Source of the DNA: Mesorhizobium sp. L-8-3
GTDB taxonomy: Bacteria; Pseudomonadota; Alphaproteobacteria; Rhizobiales; Rhizobiaceae
Assembly (NCBI RefSeq): GCF_016756615.1
Contig: NZ_AP023262.1
Span: 4,899,501-4,963,500 of the forward strand
DNA length: 64,000 nucleotides
Direction of reading: 5' to 3'
Part shown: positions 18,664 to 36,146 of the stretch, piece by piece
How positions within the stretch are numbered: the stretch's first letter is position 1
How the letters are laid out: the number at the start of each line of letters is the position of its first letter
The notes under the pieces: generated by a model
Told to the model about the DNA's origin: nothing
The model's database searches: none
The model's input: the letters and a program-made list of their open reading frames with translations, nothing else
Program-made: the position numbers and the translations under genes

Positions 18664-19976
18664 TGGACGGTTCCCATCATCTGGTTCGGCAGCCAGGTCG
18701 CGATTTCGGGGAAGATGCAGAGGACGGCGATGGCCAGGAACATGACGAGCACGTAGGGCAAGGCTCCCCACAGGATGTCCCTCGTCGGGACGGTCGGCGC
18801 TATCGCGTTGATGACGAAGAGGTTCAGGCCAATCGGCGGTGTGATCAGCCCGACTTCCATGTTGATGGTCAGGATGATTGCGAACCAATAGGGGTCGAAT
18901 CCCGCCTGTGTGACAATCGGAAACAGCATCGGCGCGGTCATGACGATGACCGCGACCGGCGGCAGGAACATGCCCGCAACCAGGAGAAAGATGTTGACGA
19001 CCAGCATCAGCACCCAGGGGTTCACATCCATGCCGGCGATGGTGCTGGCGACCGTCTGGGTGATGAAGAGCGATGACAGGGCGAAGGCGAACAGTTCGGC
19101 GGCAGCCATGATGATCATGATCATGACGCTTTCGCGCATGGCGGATCCGAATATGTTGGCGATGGGCCGGGTCCGGAACAGCCGGTAGCTCAGGATGACG
19201 ACGACGAGGGTGAGCAAAGCGCCGGCGCCGGCCGCCTCGGACGGCGTGGCGATGCCGCCGTAGAGCACGTAAAGCGTGCCTGCGATGATCAGCAGGAAGG
19301 GCAGGACGCGGGGCGTCGCTTCCAGCCTTTCCCTCAGCGTGTATCGCACGGCGCGAGCATCGAATTCGTAGCCTTTGCGCTTGCAGTCTATGATCGCCCA
19401 TACCATGAACATCACGGTCAGCATGATCCCCGGCACCACGCCGGCCATGAACAGCCGCCCGATGGATGTTTCGGTGGCGATGCCGTAGACGATCAGCGTG
19501 ACCGACGGAGGGATGAGGATGCCGAGCGTGCCGCCGGCCGCGATCGATCCGGCGGCGACGGTCGTCGGATAGCCGCGGCGAAGCATTTCCGGGATGCCCA
19601 TCTTGCCGATGGCGGCGCAGGTCGCCGGCGACGAACCGGTCATGCCGGAGAAGATCGCGCATGCGCCGATGTTCGACAGGACAAGGCCGCCTGGAATGCG
19701 GTTCAGCCAGCGGTCCAGGGAACTGTACAGATCCGATCCGGCCGGCGACGAGGCAACCGCGGCTCCCATCAGCACGAACATCGGGATCGACACATAGGCA
19801 AGGTTTGCGATGCCGGAAAACATCGTGTCGCCGAGCACATAGAAGATGGCGGTACCGCTTTGCGCGAACAGGGCGACGAAAGCCGCAAGCCCAAGCGCGA
19901 AGGCGATGGGCATGCCTGTTGCCAGCAATACGAAAAGACACGCTACGATCATGAGACCGGCAAGGGTCGGGCTCAT
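18660..19976 (-). CDS. dctM: TRAP transporter large permease subunit (DctM family)
   Basis: A 438-residue integral membrane protein with about 12 hydrophobic segments. It carries typical DctM features, for example IPMFVLMGAAVASS, SPATCAAIGKMGIPEMLRRGYP and GTLGILIPPSVTLIVYG. It is the Na+-coupled translocation subunit of a tripartite carrier with DctQ and DctP. The start overlaps the end of dctQ by 4 bases (19973-19976). Location before matA and matB points to malonate or a related dicarboxylate as substrate, which is inference. Confidence 0.95.
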   Translation of the reverse strand: MSPTLAGLMIVACLFVLLATGMPIAFALGLAAFVALFAQSGTAIFYVLGDTMFSGIANLAYVSIPMFVLMGAAVASSPAGSDLYSSLDRWLNRIPGGLVLSNIGACAIFSGMTGSSPATCAAIGKMGIPEMLRRGYPTTVAAGSIAAGGTLGILIPPSVTLIVYGIATETSIGRLFMAGVVPGIMLTVMFMVWAIIDCKRKGYEFDARAVRYTLRERLEATPRVLPFLLIIAGTLYVLYGGIATPSEAAGAGALLTLVVVILSYRLFRTRPIANIFGSAMRESVMIMIIMAAAELFAFALSSLFITQTVASTIAGMDVNPWVLMLVVNIFLLVAGMFLPPVAVIVMTAPMLFPIVTQAGFDPYWFAIILTINMEVGLITPPIGLNLFVINAIAPTVPTRDILWGALPYVLVMFLAIAVLCIFPEIATWLPNQMMGTVQ

Positions 19977-20548
19977 CGCGAATGCTCCTTTGCGTGCGTG
20001 TTCGAATCCGGCTTCAAGGCCGGCGTTTCCCCGACGATCGCCGCATGAGCGTCATGCGGCCCGGCGTCGGCCCTCCCAAATGTCAGGATCTGGGCGAAAT
20101 ACTGCAGGCAAAGGACGGCGAATCCGACCGGCAGGGCTGCCAGAGGCACCCAGAGAGGCGGACCCCATACGCTCGAATGCTTCCAGTTGCCAACCCATGC
20201 CTCGTGGAATTGCACCCATGTGGCGACGAGCATTATGAGGCAGAAAACCAGGCCGAGAAGGCTGCCGACCAGTCTGAGGTACCATCGAGCATCATCGGCG
20301 ACGAGCATCTCCACGACGTCGACGCCGACATGTCCACCCTTCATGAGCACGTAGGGCGCGCCGAGAAAAATCGCGGCCGTAGCGGAGAACACGACGAAGT
20401 CGGTCTGCCAGATTGTCGGCAGTCTGAATACGTAGCGCATGAAGATCATCTGGCAGACAACGAGCATTGCCGCGATCATCAGCAGGGTGGACAGGACAGC
20501 GAGCGCGCGGGACAGTCCGGCGATCGCCCTTACATAGGCATCGACCAT
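19973..20548 (-). CDS. dctQ: TRAP transporter small permease subunit (DctQ family)
   Basis: A 191-residue membrane protein with four hydrophobic segments (about 12-34, 49-70, 92-114 and 132-155) and the DctQ-type stretch VFRLPTIWQTDFVVFSATAAIFLGAPY. ATG 20548 is preferred over the upstream in-frame ATG 20611 because AAGGAAGCG precedes it and the extra 21 residues are low-complexity. The hydrophilic C-terminus (HDAHAAIVGETPALKPDS) is cytoplasmic or disordered. It works with DctM and DctP. Confidence 0.9.
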   Translation of the reverse strand: MVDAYVRAIAGLSRALAVLSTLLMIAAMLVVCQMIFMRYVFRLPTIWQTDFVVFSATAAIFLGAPYVLMKGGHVGVDVVEMLVADDARWYLRLVGSLLGLVFCLIMLVATWVQFHEAWVGNWKHSSVWGPPLWVPLAALPVGFAVLCLQYFAQILTFGRADAGPHDAHAAIVGETPALKPDSNTHAKEHSR

Positions 20549-20621
20549 TGGACGCTTCCTTGTCGGTGAAGCGGGCGGCGGCGAGGGATCTGCCGATCGG
20601 ATCGTCGCCACCCGCCGTCGC

Positions 20622-21626
20622 TTATTCCACGGCCAGGGCCTTTTCGATCAGTTGGTCGCCGCCGGGTACGTTGGCGGCAAATTTCTTGTACGAGGACTGC
20701 TTCGCAATCTCCAACCAGGCATCGTAGTCGGCCTTCGACATTTCGACGACCTCGACATTCGCTTTCTTGTACGTGTCGACCATGATCTGGTCGCCCTTGC
20801 GGACCTCTTCGTTGAAGAAGGCCTCGGCCTTCTCGCCCGCCGCAAGGATCGCCTTCTGTTGAGCTTCGTTCAGGCCCTGGAAGACCTTCTTGGACATCAG
20901 CACCGGCTCGTACATGAACCACAGCGCGTTCTCGCCTGGCGCGGTGAGACATTTCGCCTGTTCAAAGAGGCGGTAGGAGACGAAACTCGCGGAAGAGGTG
21001 TTGGCCGCGTCAAGCACGCCGGTCTGCATGCCGGTATAGATCTCCGACGAGGGCATGGATGAGATCGATGCGCCGGCCGCTACCAGCATCTCTTCGAAGG
21101 CCGGCCCGGCGGCCCGGATGACCTGCCCCTTGACCGTCTCGGGCGCGGTGATGCAGCCCTTTTTTGAAGCGAACGCGCCCGAGAGCCAGGCATCGGAGAT
21201 TACGATCGCGCCGGCATCATCGATGATCTTCTTGATATCCTGCATGAATTCGGAATCGTTGAGCCGCAAGGCCCGGTCGAAGTTCCCGACCAGTCCCGGC
21301 ATGAGCGTCGCCGAGAACTCCGGATGACGTCCCGATGCATAGTCCAGCGGGAAGGACGTCAGGTCGAGCAGGCCGCGGGTCACCGCGTTCCACTGGTCAT
21401 TGGGCTTGTATAGCGAAGAGCCCGGGAAGACCTGGATCTCCAGTCCGACATTGGCCGCCGCGACCTCGCGGGCGATGATCTGCACCATCTCGTCGCGGAT
21501 GTCGCCCTTGCCGCCGGGAAACTGGTGGGATGCCTTGAGCACCGTTTGGGCGGAAGCCTCGGTGCCGGTGAAACTGCCGAGAAGCATCGCCGTGGAGATG
21601 CAAAGCGCTCTGATGGACTGTCGCAA
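20622..21626 (-). CDS. dctP: TRAP transporter substrate-binding protein (DctP family), TTG start
   Basis: A 334-residue periplasmic binding protein with a clear signal peptide (RQSIRALCISTAMLLGSFTGTEASA, cleavage about residue 26). The mature part has DctP family features: LKASHQFPGGKGDIRDEM, FPGSSLYKPNDQWNAVTRG and the ligand-Arg region KGQVIRAAGP. TTG 21626 is chosen since GGGAGG stands 5 bases before it (21632-21637); the ATG at 21686 would put 20 polar residues before the signal peptide. It is the first gene of the malonate unit and is divergent from the GntR gene. Confidence 0.9.
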   Translation of the reverse strand: MRQSIRALCISTAMLLGSFTGTEASAQTVLKASHQFPGGKGDIRDEMVQIIAREVAAANVGLEIQVFPGSSLYKPNDQWNAVTRGLLDLTSFPLDYASGRHPEFSATLMPGLVGNFDRALRLNDSEFMQDIKKIIDDAGAIVISDAWLSGAFASKKGCITAPETVKGQVIRAAGPAFEEMLVAAGASISSMPSSEIYTGMQTGVLDAANTSSASFVSYRLFEQAKCLTAPGENALWFMYEPVLMSKKVFQGLNEAQQKAILAAGEKAEAFFNEEVRKGDQIMVDTYKKANVEVVEMSKADYDAWLEIAKQSSYKKFAANVPGGDQLIEKALAVE

Positions 21627-21700
21627 TTTTTCCTCCCTTTGGTTCCGGCCTCCCGCCGGCTGTTTGAATTGGAGGTGATTTTGCACGCACTGTCAACCGA

Positions 21701-21712
21701 ATTGTATGCATC
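21701..21712. promoter_or_regulatory. candidate MatR operator between dctP and the GntR gene
   Basis: ATTGTATGCATC in the 146-bp divergent gap matches 9 of 12 bases of the palindrome ATTGTATACAAT reported for MatR of Rhizobium leguminosarum bv. trifolii. Nearby TTTTGCAC (21679-21686) and TTTTTGCAC (21729-21737) may be further half-sites. No footprint can be inferred from sequence alone. Confidence 0.45.
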
Positions 21713-21772
21713 GGCGGCTGAATTGCATTTTTTGCACTTGCGGGAAATCGCGAAACGCAGCAGAATTTCTGC

Positions 21773-22435
21773 ATGAAGATCAATCAATCGAGTCGGTTGA
21801 AGGCCCAGATCGAGGAGGAGATCGCCACCGGCGCCCTGCGGCCGGGAGAGCGTCTTGACGAGGCCTCGCTTGCCGCCCGCTTCGGTGTTTCGCGCACGCC
21901 CATACGCGAGGCGCTGCAGCAGCTTTCGATCGCCGGCCTCATCGAGCATCGCCGCCACCGCGGCGCTGTCGTTAGTGCGCCCGATCCGAAGCAGTTGCTC
22001 GAAATGTTCGAACTGATGGCGGAACTCGAGGCAATCTGCGCGCGGCTGGCGTCGCGCCGCATGCTCGTCTCGGATGAGGTGCAGTTGAAGAAGACGCTCG
22101 AATCATGCCGGCTCGCAGCCGAGTCCGGGGATACGGATGCCTATTACTACGAGAACGAGCGCTTCCATCAGGCGATATACACGGCCAGCGGCAACACCTT
22201 CGTCGCCGAGCAGGCGATGGCGCTGCACAAGCGGCTGGCGCCGTTCCGCCGCCTTCAGTTGCGTGTCCGCAACCGCATGCAGACGTCGTTCTCTGAACAC
22301 AAGTCCATCGTCGAGGCGCTGACCGAGGGCGATGGAGACCTTGCGGCGTCGCGTGCCTATGCCCATGTGGCAGTGCAGGGCGAGCGCTTCGCCGACCTGA
22401 TCGCGTCGATCAACCGGGCGGCAGCGCGACAGTAG
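21773..22435 (+). CDS. matR: GntR-family (FadR subgroup) regulator, probable MatR
   Basis: A 220-residue regulator. The N-terminal winged HTH is visible (RLKAQIEEEIATGALRPGERLDEASLAARFGVSRTPIREALQQL, quoted here only by its ends: RLKAQ at about 7 and IREALQQL at about 47-54). The all-helical FCD-type effector domain follows (MFELMAELEAICARLASRR, then metal-binding-type His residues in ENERFHQAIY and FSEHKSIVEAL). It is divergent from dctP, so it likely represses the malonate genes until malonate is present, by analogy with MatR of rhizobia. The symbol is by analogy. Confidence 0.88.
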   Translation: MKINQSSRLKAQIEEEIATGALRPGERLDEASLAARFGVSRTPIREALQQLSIAGLIEHRRHRGAVVSAPDPKQLLEMFELMAELEAICARLASRRMLVSDEVQLKKTLESCRLAAESGDTDAYYYENERFHQAIYTASGNTFVAEQAMALHKRLAPFRRLQLRVRNRMQTSFSEHKSIVEALTEGDGDLAASRAYAHVAVQGERFADLIASINRAAARQ

Positions 22436-22842
22436 GTCGACTCAGCCCCCTTGGCGGTGACCAATGAAACCGGACAATTCGTGTGCTACCTAACCCGGAC
22501 AACTCGTGTGCTTACGACACCGATTGCATATCAAGCTTGCCAAAACGCGACTTTTGAGGCATAAGCACGCCATAGCCGGGAAGGGACGACTGGATGGTTC
22601 CATGCTGGCGCTTTGACAATAAAGCGGATTGTTCACACTTGCATGTGTCGGGAATCGGCTTTATGTAACCAGAACGGACACGCGGCGCGTGGAGCTGAGA
22701 GGTCAGCTTTACGCGCCCGAAATGCATGGACGGATACGGTGCGCTGATTCGCGCAGGGTTTCGTATCCATGCGGCATCTCCCGGTCGACGGGATCATCCA
22801 GAAGGCCTGCGGCGACGACGGGCCTCGACAGCAGAGCGGCAC
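22436..22842. other. matR-secE intergenic region with IS-like direct repeats and secE promoter area
   Basis: Gap of 407 bp without a credible gene. At 22470-22487 and 22495-22512 stand two 18-bp copies (17 of 18 identical) of CCGGACAA(T/C)TCGTGTGCT, 25 bp apart. TTGACA at 22613-22618 has no good -10; TTGCAT (22639-22644) with TATGTA (22662-22667) at a 17-bp spacing is another candidate secE promoter. No copy of the tRNA-Trp 3' end is found here. Confidence 0.5.
22470..22512. repeat. two 18-bp direct repeats, possibly an IS end remnant
   Basis: The repeat unit and its context (GACCAATGAAACCGGACA before the first copy) recall the multiple short repeats found at the ends of IS21-family elements. 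No transposase fragment is seen beside it. It marks the outer border of the malonate insert. Confidence 0.4.
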
Positions 22843-23046
22843 ATGGCATCGAAGACCACCAACCCCTTTACCTTCCTCCAGCAGGTGAGGTCGGAGACCC
22901 AGAAGGTGACCTGGCCTTCGCGGCGCGAGACGATGATCTCGACGCTGATGGTCCTGGCCTTTGCGGTGATCGCGTCGATCTTCTTCTTCGCCGCCGATCA
23001 ACTCATGGCGTTCGCGATCGAGCAGATCCTCGGCATTGCGCGATAG
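22843..23046 (+). CDS. secE: preprotein translocase subunit SecE
   Basis: A 67-residue single-helix SecE, a core subunit of the SecYEG channel. The conserved cytoplasmic stretch FLQQVRSETQKVTWPSRRET (residues 10-29) precedes one transmembrane helix (about 31-58). ATG 22843 starts MASKTTNPF; upstream in-frame codons are non-coding. It is followed 25 bp later by nusG, the usual pair. Confidence 0.95.
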   Translation: MASKTTNPFTFLQQVRSETQKVTWPSRRETMISTLMVLAFAVIASIFFFAADQLMAFAIEQILGIAR

Positions 23047-23071
23047 ACCGGCGACTACGGGGAGTATCTGA

Positions 23072-23599
23072 ATGACTGCGCGGTGGTACATCGTCCACGC
23101 CTACTCGAATTTCGAGAAGAAGGTCGCCGAGGACATCGAGAACAAGGCCAAGCAGAAAGGCCTGTCCGACCAGATCGAGCAGATCGTCGTTCCGACCGAA
23201 AAGGTCGTCGAGGTGCGTCGCGGCCGCAAGGTCGACGCCGAGCGCAAGTTCTTCCCGGGCTATGTGCTGGTGCGCGCCAACCTGTCCGACGCCGTGTTCA
23301 GCCTGATCAAGAATACGCCGAAGGTGACCGGTTTCCTGGGCGATTCCAAGCCGGTGCCGATCACCGACAAGGAAGCCGAGCGCATCCTTCACCAGGTGCA
23401 GGAGGGTGTCGAGCGGCCGAAGCCGTCGGTCACCTTCGAGATCGGCGAGCAGGTGCGCGTGTCGGACGGGCCTTTCGCCTCGTTCAATGGCTTCGTCCAG
23501 GAGGTGGACGAGGAGCGTTCGCGCCTCAAGGTGGAAGTTTCGATCTTCGGGCGTGCCGTGCCCGTCGATCTCGAATTCGGACAGGTCGAGAAGGGCTGA
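23072..23599 (+). CDS. nusG: transcription termination/antitermination factor NusG
   Basis: A 175-residue NusG with the NGN domain (MTARWYIVHAYSNFEKKVAED at the start; FFPGYVLVRANLSD) and a C-terminal KOW domain (GEQVRVSDGPFASFNGFVQEV at about 125-145). It binds RNA polymerase and links it to Rho or to ribosomal S10. GGGGAG lies before ATG 23072. Confidence 0.97.
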   Translation: MTARWYIVHAYSNFEKKVAEDIENKAKQKGLSDQIEQIVVPTEKVVEVRRGRKVDAERKFFPGYVLVRANLSDAVFSLIKNTPKVTGFLGDSKPVPITDKEAERILHQVQEGVERPKPSVTFEIGEQVRVSDGPFASFNGFVQEVDEERSRLKVEVSIFGRAVPVDLEFGQVEKG

Positions 23600-23751
23600 T
23601 CCGAACGCCCGCGCCGGAACGGCGATCGGGCTTGGCGGCTTTCATGCCGCCTGAACTGGTGGGAGGGGCAGGCGGCTGTGGCCGGCCGTCCAATCCGAAC
23701 CACCACACTGCAACCGCCGGTCATGCCGGCACGATATAAGGCAGACAAGAG

Positions 23752-24180
23752 ATGGCTAAGAAGATTGCGGGCCAACTCAAGCTCCAGGTAGCCGCGGGTT
23801 CGGCGACGCCGTCGCCCCCGATCGGTCCTGCGCTTGGTCAGCGTGGCATCAACATCATGGAATTCTGCAAGGCGTTCAACGCGCAGACGCAGGAGCTGGA
23901 AAAGGGATCGCCGATTCCTGTCGTGATCACCTACTATCAGGACAAGTCGTTCACCTTCGTCATGAAGACGCCGCCGGTGAGCTACTTCCTGAAGAAGGCC
24001 GCCAACCTGAAGTCGGGCTCGAAGGAGCCGGGCAAGTCGAAGGCCGGCCAGATCAGCCGCGACAAGGTGCGAGAGATCGCCGAAGCGAAGATGAAGGACC
24101 TGAACGCGAACGACGTCGAGGCGGCCATGCGCATGGTCGAGGGTTCCGCCCGCTCGATGGGCCTGGAAGTGGTGGGCTGA
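23752..24180 (+). CDS. rplK: 50S ribosomal protein L11
   Basis: 142 residues, normal length. The N-terminal domain begins MAKKIAGQLKLQV with the L11 stretch ATPSPPIGPALGQRGINIMEFCKAFNA, and the RNA-binding C-terminal domain holds KMKDLNANDVEAAMRMVEGSARSMGL. It is 4 bases from rplA. The 152-bp gap after nusG contains a GGCGGC/GCCGCC hairpin at 23634-23651 that might be an L11-L1 leader structure. Confidence 0.98.
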   Translation: MAKKIAGQLKLQVAAGSATPSPPIGPALGQRGINIMEFCKAFNAQTQELEKGSPIPVVITYYQDKSFTFVMKTPPVSYFLKKAANLKSGSKEPGKSKAGQISRDKVREIAEAKMKDLNANDVEAAMRMVEGSARSMGLEVVG

Positions 24181-24184
24181 GACG

Positions 24185-24883
<699 letters not shown>

Positions 24884-24894
24884 GACGCTGGTTG

Positions 24895-24951
24895 AGGATC
24901 AGGTCGCAAGGCCTGATCCTGCTGAAAGAATTCCGGGCCGCAAGGCCCGGA
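24895..24951 (+). terminator. paired hairpins after rplA, possible attenuator
   Basis: A 9-bp stem AGGATCAGG/CCTGATCCT (24895-24903, 24912-24920) is followed by an 8-bp stem TCCGGGCC/GGCCCGGA with a GCAA tetraloop (24932-24951). Neither has a T-run, so partial termination or RNA processing between L1 and L10 is more likely than full termination. Confidence 0.5.
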
Positions 24952-24980
24952 TTCCGGGAGCCGAGAGGCTTCCGGATATC

Positions 24981-25077
24981 CTGTCCGAGATTGCAGGCGG
25001 TCCAAGGTGACCCTGGGCCTTAATTCGAATGGGCCTGCATGAGACGGGTGAAGACCCGACAAAGGAGCTAATGCTCC
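24981..25077 (+). ncRNA. L10 leader (ribosomal protein L10 autoregulatory element)
   Basis: The 377-bp gap before rplJ holds the conserved L10-type leader: TGCAGGC (24992-24998) pairs with GCCTGCA (25033-25039) around GGTCCAAGGTGACC and a TTAAT turn, followed by GACGGGTGAAGACCCG as a second stem and GGAGC/GCTCC (25064-25077). The known mechanism is binding of L10(L12)4 to repress rplJL translation. The remaining 180 bp to the GTG start shows no gene. Confidence 0.75.
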
Positions 25078-25260
25078 GATGAAAGGTTCGAACCGTGTTG
25101 GCCTTTTGTCAGCGCTCCGTCCGGGAAGCCGGTCGGTGTGGCGAAAGGGGGCAGGATCCTCGAGCGCCGTTCGGGAGATCCAGGAGTGGATGGCCCGCCC
25201 GGCAAAAGGCAACCCGATGGTCGTTTCGAGAATGAGACGGCCGTCAACTGGAGATAGGCA

Positions 25261-25779
25261 GTGGACAGAGCGGAAAAACGCGAACTCGTCACGGGCCTGA
25301 ACGATGCGTTCAAGAGCGCTGGTTCAGTCGTCGTGGCCCACTATGCCGGTATCACCGTCGCGCAAATGAACGATCTTCGCACGAAGATGCGTCAGGCCGG
25401 CGGCACCGTCAAAGTCGCGAAGAACCGTCTCGCCAAGATCGCTCTTCAGGGCACGGAATCCGAAGGCATCATCGAGCTGTTCAAGGGACAGACGCTGATC
25501 GCCTATTCGGACGATCCGATTGCGGCTCCGAAGGTCGCTTCCGATTTCGCCAAGGGGAATGACAAGCTGGTCATTCTCGGCGGCGCGATGGGACCGACGG
25601 CTCTCGATGCCGATGGGGTGAAGGCTCTCGCCACGCTCCCGTCGCTCGACGAGCTCCGCGCCAGGTTGGTCGGCATGATCGCCACCCCGGCTACCCGGAT
25701 CGCCCAGATCGTCAATGCGCCCGCGGCTTCGGTCGCGCGCGTCATCGGCGCCTATGCCCGGAAGGACGAGGCGGCATGA
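25261..25779 (+). CDS. rplJ: 50S ribosomal protein L10
   Basis: 172 residues with a GTG start (MDRAEKRELV), preceded by GGAG at 25248-25251. Conserved parts are VVAHYAGITVAQMNDLRTKMRQAG and VAKNRLAKIAL; the C-terminal helix VNAPAASVARVIGAYA binds L7/L12 dimers. It forms the stalk base and is followed by rplL 53 bp downstream. Confidence 0.97.
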   Translation: MDRAEKRELVTGLNDAFKSAGSVVVAHYAGITVAQMNDLRTKMRQAGGTVKVAKNRLAKIALQGTESEGIIELFKGQTLIAYSDDPIAAPKVASDFAKGNDKLVILGGAMGPTALDADGVKALATLPSLDELRARLVGMIATPATRIAQIVNAPAASVARVIGAYARKDEAA

Positions 25780-25832
25780 GGCCGTTCCTCGCTGTCACCA
25801 ACACCTGTTCGAACTTTTGAAGGAAGTGAAAA

Positions 25833-26213
<381 letters not shown>

Positions 26214-26226
26214 GACATTACGGTTT

Positions 26227-26251
26227 CGGCGGGCGGCGAAGCCGTCCGCCG
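26227..26251 (+). terminator. rplL-rpoB hairpin, partial terminator or processing site
   Basis: An 11-bp stem (26227-26237 with 26241-26251, one G:T) and a GAA loop, 14 bases after the rplL stop and without T-run. In other bacteria this position has an attenuator and an RNase III site that lower rpoBC relative to rplJL; the same role here is inference. Confidence 0.5.
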
Positions 26252-26465
26252 ATCCCGGCACGGCGCCGGGCCCGAGAACCGGGGCGATGTTTGGGGAACC
26301 CCTTTCCTGAGGGTCGGGACGGCCTTCAGGAAACGGGTTTTCAGCCGTTTCGAACCGCCGCCGAAAGGCAGCGAGCGGATTGGAAGAAGATCGCCGCGAC
26401 GGCGGTCACGAGTTGCAAGGCGTGCCTGGCGAGGCGCGCCCCAAGAAAGGCAGCAAGGAGCGACG

Positions 26466-30602
<4,137 letters not shown>

Positions 30603-30779
30603 CGGAAAGAGCGGCGCGCCACGGTCCTTGCCGGGCGCGCCGCATGTTTCCCGGCCGGCGGGCCGGATGGAATGATCGCGTGACCGGGCCTGCGCGGCGG
30701 AATTGCGGGCGGATCACGGAATGGGCGTCACCGCCCGATAGTATCGAAGAGGGATTTCGGTCCCCACAAGGAGAACGGC

Positions 30780-34976
<4,197 letters not shown>

Positions 34977-34998
34977 CGCGGCCGACCTGACCAGACCC

Positions 34999-35028
34999 AA
35001 GCCGCCGGGGCGACCCGGCGGCTTTTTT
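34999..35028 (+). terminator. rho-independent terminator after rpoC
   Basis: Stem GCCGCCGGG/CCCGGCGGC with loop GCGA (35001-35022) and a run of six T at 35023-35028; AA before the stem extends pairing with the T-run. Confidence 0.93.
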
Positions 35029-35114
35029 CTTATGCTGGGGCCGAGGCTTGATGCCAGCGGGCACAGGATGCTGAGACATACGAGCCGCGTGGCTGCTGAC
35101 GCATCCGCGCGACC

Positions 35115-35957
35115 TCAGTCGGCCGCCAGAATATGCCGGTATCGGCGCGAGCCGCGCAGCTCTGTCCCATCGGCCATACGGATGCGAAAATCGCCGTCGC
35201 GTAACGGCGCGACCTCTACCACCTTGTCGCGGTTGACGAGGCAGGAGCGGTGGACCTGCACGGCGTCGATGCCGGTCTCCGACAGTTGCTGGGTGAGGGC
35301 GGCGAGGCTGATGCGAGCCAGATGGTTCTTGCCGTTGGCGCGCAGGTCGACGTAGTTGCCGGCCGCCCGTGCCCATTCCAGCGACCGGGCGTCGAGCCAG
35401 ATGGTGCGGCCGCCGCATTTGAGCGTCAGCCGGCCGGTGGCGCCTGCATCGGCCTTCGCGGCTTCTGCATCCTGCCGATGTTCTTCGATGCTTCGCACCA
35501 GGCTGAGCACCAGCAGGATCGCGGCGTAGGGCAGGATGTCCTTGCGATACTCGTAAAGACTGTCGTTCACCACATTGTCGAAGAATGTGTAGTCGTAGCC
35601 GAGCAGCACCGCGAAGACGAGCTTGCGAAGCAGGATCATGCCGCCGACATGCAGGATCGAAAAAACGGCGCTTCCCAGGGCGTGAACGAGCAAGGCTTTC
35701 GGCCAGGAGTCGGGCGTGAACGGCGTCCGGCGCTCGAGTCTGGCGACCAGCGGAACCAGCAGGACGAGCACGGAAACGCTGGTCAGTTCGAGAATCCATG
35801 GCACGCGCGGGTCGAGCGGCACGCCGGTGCGTTCTGCGTCGGTGATCATCGACGCAGCGTTGATCAGTGCGACTACTGGGAAGAAGAAGGCGGATATGAC
35901 GAGTCCGCGTCGCGCCACGCGTTCGTCGATAAGGGCATCGGACGGATCGGCCGTCAT
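35115..35957 (-). CDS. membrane-bound LytTR-family DNA-binding regulator
   Basis: A 280-residue protein with four hydrophobic segments in residues 18-155 (for example GLVISAFFFPVVALINAAS, LELTSVSVLVLLVPLVA, LLVHALGSAVFSILHVGGMILL, LPYAAILLVLSLV) and a C-terminal LytTR domain at about 175-278 (WLDARSLEWARAAGNYVDL, VQVHRSCLVNRDKV, LRGSRRYRHIL). It is divergent from an acyltransferase gene and probably regulates it; that link is inferred from arrangement only. The signal sensed is unknown. Confidence 0.88.
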   Translation of the reverse strand: MTADPSDALIDERVARRGLVISAFFFPVVALINAASMITDAERTGVPLDPRVPWILELTSVSVLVLLVPLVARLERRTPFTPDSWPKALLVHALGSAVFSILHVGGMILLRKLVFAVLLGYDYTFFDNVVNDSLYEYRKDILPYAAILLVLSLVRSIEEHRQDAEAAKADAGATGRLTLKCGGRTIWLDARSLEWARAAGNYVDLRANGKNHLARISLAALTQQLSETGIDAVQVHRSCLVNRDKVVEVAPLRDGDFRIRMADGTELRGSRRYRHILAAD

Positions 35958-36146
35958 CCGATCACCCGACGAACGGATGACGCGCTGGTCCGCCGCTTGT
36001 CACCTGCGTGCCGCCATTCGTCCCTGACGCTACCGTAGCCGCCGGCCTCCGGTCCCGCGGGACCGCCGCTCATCCCATCGCGCTTGGGTGCAGAAACGCG
36101 CCGTCTAAGATCGCCGTCATCGGAAACGGCATCTCGAAAGGCGATC

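Noticed and set aside
17230..19941. 903-codon frame joining matA to a shadow of dctM
   Set aside because: The first 426 codons are the out-of-frame reading of dctM; the real matA starts at 18663 with an ATGA overlap.
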